A DNA stretch of 9,177 nt. Origin: Calditrichaceae bacterium (lineage in GTDB: Bacteria > Calditrichota > Calditrichia > Calditrichales > Calditrichaceae). Positions 6,325-9,177 of the stretch are shown here, piece after piece; within the stretch, counting starts at the first letter, position 1; each line of letters opens with the position of its first letter. The position numbers and the translations under genes were made by a program. Where the stretch lies: NCBI GenBank assembly GCA_030592985.1, contig JAUVIB010000103.1:1-9177 (forward strand), written 5' to 3'. The notes under the pieces are model-generated. The model saw only the letters and a list, made by a program, of their open reading frames with translations, made no database searches and was not told where the DNA came from.

Positions 6325-7267
6325 ACGGTATAACCTTTGTCCCGGCTTTTCCCATAAAGGCCTTTTCTGCATTATCAATTGATGTTATGATGACTTCTTT
6401 TCCGCCCCCTTTGATAAAATTAACAGCAGCTTCAATTTTAGGTCCCATACTACCGGCAGGAAATTGCCCTTGCGATAGTAACTTCTCTGCTTCATGAACG
6501 GTTAGTTTTTCAAGAAATTTCTGATTAGGCTCATTAAAATTTATGGCGACTTTATCTATGGCCGTTAATATGAGTAATTTTTTTGCTCCGATTTGATTGC
6601 CCAATACAGCCGAGGTCAAATCTTTATCAATAACACCATCCACACCTTCTAACCAACCGTGTTCATTCACATAAACGGGAATCCCGCCTCCGCCCGCTGC
6701 AATGACGACAATTCCCTTCTCCACAAGAAGTTTAATAGTATCTTTCTCAACAATACCAATAGGTCTTGGTGACGCCACAACCCGCCGGTATCCCCTTCCT
6801 TTATCTTCCCGCATCACCCAACCGCGATGCTTTCGCAAAGTCTCAACATCCTTTTCATTATAAAATGGACCTATAAATTTAGTTGGATTTAAAATAGCCG
6901 GATCATCTTTTTTAACCAACACCTGGGTAAGAATGGTTACAACCTCTTTCTTCACTTTCATATCATGGAGTTTATTTTCCAGACATTGCTGTATCATATA
7001 GCCCATACCACCTTCAAGATCCGCTACAATAATTCCAAGTGGAAGAGTCGGCACAATATGCCTGCTCTCCTCAATACGTATCAGAGCATTTCCCACCTGT
7101 GGCCCATTTCCATGGGTGATAACCATATTATAATCTTTTTTCAATATTTCAATCACACCAACCATACTGCGTCTGGTATTGGAAAACTGCCGGTGGATAT
7201 CACCTTTATCATGTTTTCCGGTAATAGCATTGCCTCCAAGGGCAACAATAATTTTCTCTTTATTCAT
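6323..7267 (-). CDS. arcC: Carbamate kinase
   Basis: The 314-residue protein is a full-length carbamate kinase of the amino-acid kinase fold. It interconverts carbamoyl phosphate plus ADP with carbamate plus ATP in the cytoplasm, usually as the ATP-yielding last step of arginine, agmatine, or allantoin/purine breakdown. Visible signatures are ALGGNA (9-14), THGNGPQVGN (51-60), IAAGGGGIPV (189-198), EGVDGVIDKDL (207-217, with the conserved Lys215 contacting phosphate) and AGSMGPK (271-277). No expected motif is missing. GGAG lies 5 bases before the ATG. The gene is 42 bases downstream of the cDPG-synthetase-like gene on the same strand, so the two are likely co-transcribed. No ornithine, putrescine or oxamate carbamoyltransferase lies in the window, so the source of carbamoyl phosphate is unknown. 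The gene converges with the kinase on the left. Confidence 0.95.
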   Translation of the reverse strand: MNKEKIIVALGGNAITGKHDKGDIHRQFSNTRRSMVGVIEILKKDYNMVITHGNGPQVGNALIRIEESRHIVPTLPLGIIVADLEGGMGYMIQQCLENKLHDMKVKKEVVTILTQVLVKKDDPAILNPTKFIGPFYNEKDVETLRKHRGWVMREDKGRGYRRVVASPRPIGIVEKDTIKLLVEKGIVVIAAGGGGIPVYVNEHGWLEGVDGVIDKDLTSAVLGNQIGAKKLLILTAIDKVAINFNEPNQKFLEKLTVHEAEKLLSQGQFPAGSMGPKIEAAVNFIKGGGKEVIITSIDNAEKAFMGKAGTKVIP

Positions 7268-7309
7268 ATTGCTCCAGGTAATTGTTCTATCTCGGACTTT
7301 AGACCAACC

Positions 7310-8626
7310 CTATAAATATTCCGACAGGACTTCCTGTAAATCAGGTTTTCCGATCTCTTCTAATTCATAATAAACGCGTAAAGCGGGTTTATTAATAGTA
7401 ATCAATTTGCGTAAATCAATGGGTGTTCCTATAATTACAAGATCGCAATCCGTATTATTAATAGTTTTTTCCAACTCTTTTATCTGCTGGTCACCATAGC
7501 CCATAGCCGGAAGCAGTGTACCGATTCCCGGATATTTTTCAAATGTTTTTGTAATAGAACCAACTGTATAAGGACGTGGATCAACCAGTTCTGCGGCGCC
7601 GAATTTTTCAGCAGCAATTACACCGGCTCCGTATTCCATCTCACCGTGTGTCAATGTTGGCCCGTCTTCAACAACCAATACACGTTTATCACGTATCAAT
7701 TCATAATTATCTACAAATACGGGGGATGCTCCGTCAATTACTTTTGCCGTGGGATTTACATCATGGATATTATCTCTTACCAATTGAATATCATCCGGAT
7801 CTGCTGTTTCGATTTTATTTATCAAAACCACATCTGCGGCGAGTAGATTTATTTCTCCCGGATAATAAAATATTTCATCACCGGCACGATGAGGATCTAC
7901 AATGGTAATAAGCAGATCGGTTTTATAAAAAGAGAGATCATTATTGCCGCCATCCCACAAGATGATATCTGCTTCCTTTTCAGCCTCACGGATAATGGCT
8001 TCATAATCCACTCCCGCGTAAATAATAGTTCCTGATACAATATGCGGTTCATATTCCTCTCTCTCTTCAATCGTACATTTATATTTATCGAGATCACTCA
8101 ATTCAGCATAGCGCTGTACTTTTTGTTCCAGCAAATTGCCATAGGGCATGGGATGACGAATCGCAACAACTTTTTTCCCTGCATTTTGAAGTAATTTTGC
8201 TATTTTTCGCGTGGTTTGACTTTTTCCACATCCTGTCCGAACGGCACAAACAGAAATGACCGGTTTTGTACTTTTAATCTGTGTATGTTTAGCGCTCATT
8301 AATTTAAAATCAGCGCCGGCGTCAGTAACCATAGCAGAATGGCTCATAACATAATCATAAGGAACGTCACTATAAGAGAATATAACCTCATCCACATGAA
8401 ATTTTTGAATCAACTCAACCAGCTCTGCTTCCGCATAAATTTTAATACCGTCAGGATATAATCTCCCCGCAAGTTCTGTCGGATATTTACGACCATCTAT
8501 ATCGGGAATCTGTGTTGCTGTAAATGCTATAACATTATATTTCTCATTATCTCTAAAAAATGTATTAAAATTATGAAAATCCCTGCCTGCTGCTCCCATT
8601 ATAATTACTTTGGTTCGTTCCATCAT
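7310..8626 (-). CDS. Cyclic 2,3-diphosphoglycerate synthetase-like P-loop NTPase (COG2403-type)
   Basis: The 438-residue protein matches, by remembered family features, the bacterial/archaeal proteins called predicted GTPase COG2403, which include the archaeal cyclic 2,3-diphosphoglycerate synthetase; that enzyme uses ATP to close a phosphoanhydride ring in 2,3-diphosphoglycerate. The N-terminal Rossmann-like part opens KVIIMGAAGRDFHNFN (6-21). A SIMIBI-type P-loop follows: VCAVRTGCGKSQTTR (126-140) with Lys135 and Ser136, then WDGGNND (224-230) as a Walker B-like segment, IVDPHRAGDE (242-251), and LINKIET (268-274), which recalls an NKxD base-recognition motif. Two ATGs stand in tandem: the outer one is used here, but GAGGAG at 8630-8635 is 3 bases from it and 6 from the second (8623), which may be the true start. 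It heads an apparent two-gene operon with carbamate kinase. Whether it makes cDPG in this bacterium is unproven; a role with carbamoyl phosphate is possible. Confidence 0.8.
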   Translation of the reverse strand: MMERTKVIIMGAAGRDFHNFNTFFRDNEKYNVIAFTATQIPDIDGRKYPTELAGRLYPDGIKIYAEAELVELIQKFHVDEVIFSYSDVPYDYVMSHSAMVTDAGADFKLMSAKHTQIKSTKPVISVCAVRTGCGKSQTTRKIAKLLQNAGKKVVAIRHPMPYGNLLEQKVQRYAELSDLDKYKCTIEEREEYEPHIVSGTIIYAGVDYEAIIREAEKEADIILWDGGNNDLSFYKTDLLITIVDPHRAGDEIFYYPGEINLLAADVVLINKIETADPDDIQLVRDNIHDVNPTAKVIDGASPVFVDNYELIRDKRVLVVEDGPTLTHGEMEYGAGVIAAEKFGAAELVDPRPYTVGSITKTFEKYPGIGTLLPAMGYGDQQIKELEKTINNTDCDLVIIGTPIDLRKLITINKPALRVYYELEEIGKPDLQEVLSEYL

Positions 8627-8629
8627 ATG

Positions 8630-8635
8630 CTCCTC
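8630..8635 (-). promoter_or_regulatory. Ribosome binding site that bears on the start of the cDPG-synthetase-like gene
   Basis: GAGGAG reads toward the tandem ATG ATG. Its distance is 3 bases to the first ATG (8626) and 6 to the second (8623). The second distance matches the 6-base spacing of the hydrolase and the aminopeptidase genes in this window, so initiation at the second ATG is favoured. Confidence 0.6.
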
Positions 8636-8660
8636 AGTTTAGTAAACAATACATTTCTTT

Positions 8661-8666
8661 ATTATA
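8661..8666 (-). promoter_or_regulatory. Candidate -10 box of the cDPGS-like/arcC operon
   Basis: On the minus strand this is a perfect TATAAT. Transcription would begin near 8654, about 28 bases before the first ATG, which leaves the GAGGAG ribosome binding site in the leader. No good -35 hexamer stands 16-18 bases upstream, so the call is tentative. Confidence 0.35.
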
Positions 8667-8908
8667 AGAATATTTAGAGTATAACCATAAAACCACTTAA
8701 TACTTTTAGATGTATAATTTAATCATAGTATCTCTCAAAAGCAATATATGATTTTGTTTTATTTACGTCTCTTATCTTATTGATTTTTAAAGCGTTAATT
8801 CATTTTGATGATAAAATTATTTTTTAATCTTCTCTCTTTTTTACATTGCTATTATTTATTTATCTTCGTATTCTATAACTATAATATCTTTAGAAAAAAG
8901 ATATAGCC

Positions 8909-8937
8909 TTGTAAACAAAATCATAGTTTGCGATAAA
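8909..8937 (+). promoter_or_regulatory. Candidate promoter of the aminopeptidase-like gene
   Basis: TTGTAA (8909-8914) and GATAAA (8932-8937) are spaced by 17 bases and each matches four of six sigma-70 consensus positions. The transcript would start near 8944 with a short leader that still includes the AGGAG at 8951-8955. Confidence 0.35.
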
Positions 8938-8961
8938 TTAAGTTAATAGAAGGAGAATAAA

Positions 8962-9177
8962 ATGGGTGTTAACATTAGCGCTAAAGATTTGGAAAAATGG
9001 GCGGATTATTTGGTTAATTATTCTTTAAACGGTATCCGTGAAGATGATATTGTAATGATCAAAGGAGAACATATAACCTGGCCGCTGATGTCTGTAATTC
9101 AGGATAAAATTTTTGCAGCCGGAGGAATTGCCGACATGAATATCGTTCCACCGGATAATGACCGCGGTAAAGTTTGG
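8962..9177 (+). CDS. Probable M29-family aminopeptidase, N-terminal part (runs off the right edge)
   Basis: Seventy-two residues are visible without a stop. The sequence WADYLVNYSLNGIREDDI (13-30), then VMIKGEHITWPLMSVIQ (31-47) and AAGGIADMNI (52-61), has the pattern of the N-terminus of M29 (AmpS/PepS-like) metallo-aminopeptidases, in which LA-LLVNYSL, GD-VLI-GE, PL, and a RAG-like turn recur. The metal ligands of that family lie far downstream and cannot be seen, so activity is not shown. AGGAG at 8951-8955 with a 6-base gap supports the start. It is divergent from the cDPGS-like/carbamate kinase operon. A function in peptide breakdown that feeds amino acids into catabolism would fit that neighbourhood, but this is inference. 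A different protein sharing this N-terminal fold is possible. Confidence 0.6.
   Translation, partial: MGVNISAKDLEKWADYLVNYSLNGIREDDIVMIKGEHITWPLMSVIQDKIFAAGGIADMNIVPPDNDRGKVW

Larger units (their letters stand above)
8627..8961. other. Divergent intergenic region between the cDPGS-like/arcC operon and the aminopeptidase
   Basis: This 335-base AT-rich gap contains both promoters and no ORF or RNA gene that I can support. A perfect 8-bp inverted repeat, ATATCTTT (8884-8891) with AAAGATAT (8897-8904), lies just upstream of the candidate promoter of the aminopeptidase and could be an operator, although such AT-only-like repeats arise easily in this base composition. Confidence 0.55.

Noticed and set aside
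6965..7315. Open frame of 116 codons on the plus strand opposite carbamate kinase
   Set aside because: It is a shadow of carbamate kinase codons; no ribosome binding site or domain supports it.
7576..7908. Open frame of 110 codons on the plus strand opposite the cDPGS-like gene
   Set aside because: It lies wholly antisense to a well-supported gene, has low-complexity basic/His-rich composition typical of a shadow frame, and has no recognisable domain.

Overview
The window is AT-rich DNA from a Gram-negative bacterium. The start of a TonB-dependent receptor and an exported SGNH hydrolase both imply an outer membrane or periplasm. The plug-domain wording of the receptor (an RGGR motif followed by VIDGVPV), the presence of a divergent YchF-type paralogue, and a cyclic-diphosphoglycerate-synthetase-like gene beside carbamate kinase suggest the wider FCB assemblage (Calditrichota, Ignavibacteriota, Marinimicrobia, Cloacimonadota or relatives). 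Clear AGGAG-type ribosome binding sites before most genes argue against a typical Bacteroidia genome. This placement is inference and no species is named.

Layout: 1-755 (minus) is the 5' part of a TonB-dependent receptor that runs off the left edge. 756-1121 is intergenic and carries a 210-bp symmetrical hairpin element with 17-bp perfect terminal inverted repeats. 1122-1796 (plus) is a secreted SGNH/GDSL hydrolase. 1797-2533 has no gene but holds a cluster of imperfect direct and inverted repeats. 2534-3616 (minus) is a YchF/OBG-family P-loop protein with a degenerate nucleotide-binding site and an intact C-terminal TGS-like domain. 3617-3990 is a divergent regulatory gap. 3991-6264 (plus) is a soluble hybrid histidine kinase (three PAS-type regions, HisKA, HATPase, receiver). 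7310-8626 and 6323-7267 (both minus, 42 bp apart) form an apparent operon of a cyclic-2,3-diphosphoglycerate-synthetase-like ATPase/GTPase followed by carbamate kinase. 8962-9177 (plus) is the start of a probable M29-type aminopeptidase, divergent from that operon.

The right-hand part is the most coherent functionally: a phosphoryl-transfer enzyme of the cDPG-synthetase family, a carbamate kinase (carbamoyl phosphate + ADP to ATP) and a likely peptidase share one divergent control region. This could be part of amino-acid or carbamoyl-compound catabolism that yields ATP, but the carbamoyltransferase and deiminase needed for a classical arginine deiminase route are not in view. The remaining genes look like unrelated single-gene units. 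The two repeat-bearing spacers are the main structure not explained by genes. No tRNA, rRNA, CRISPR array, phage or intact insertion sequence was seen.
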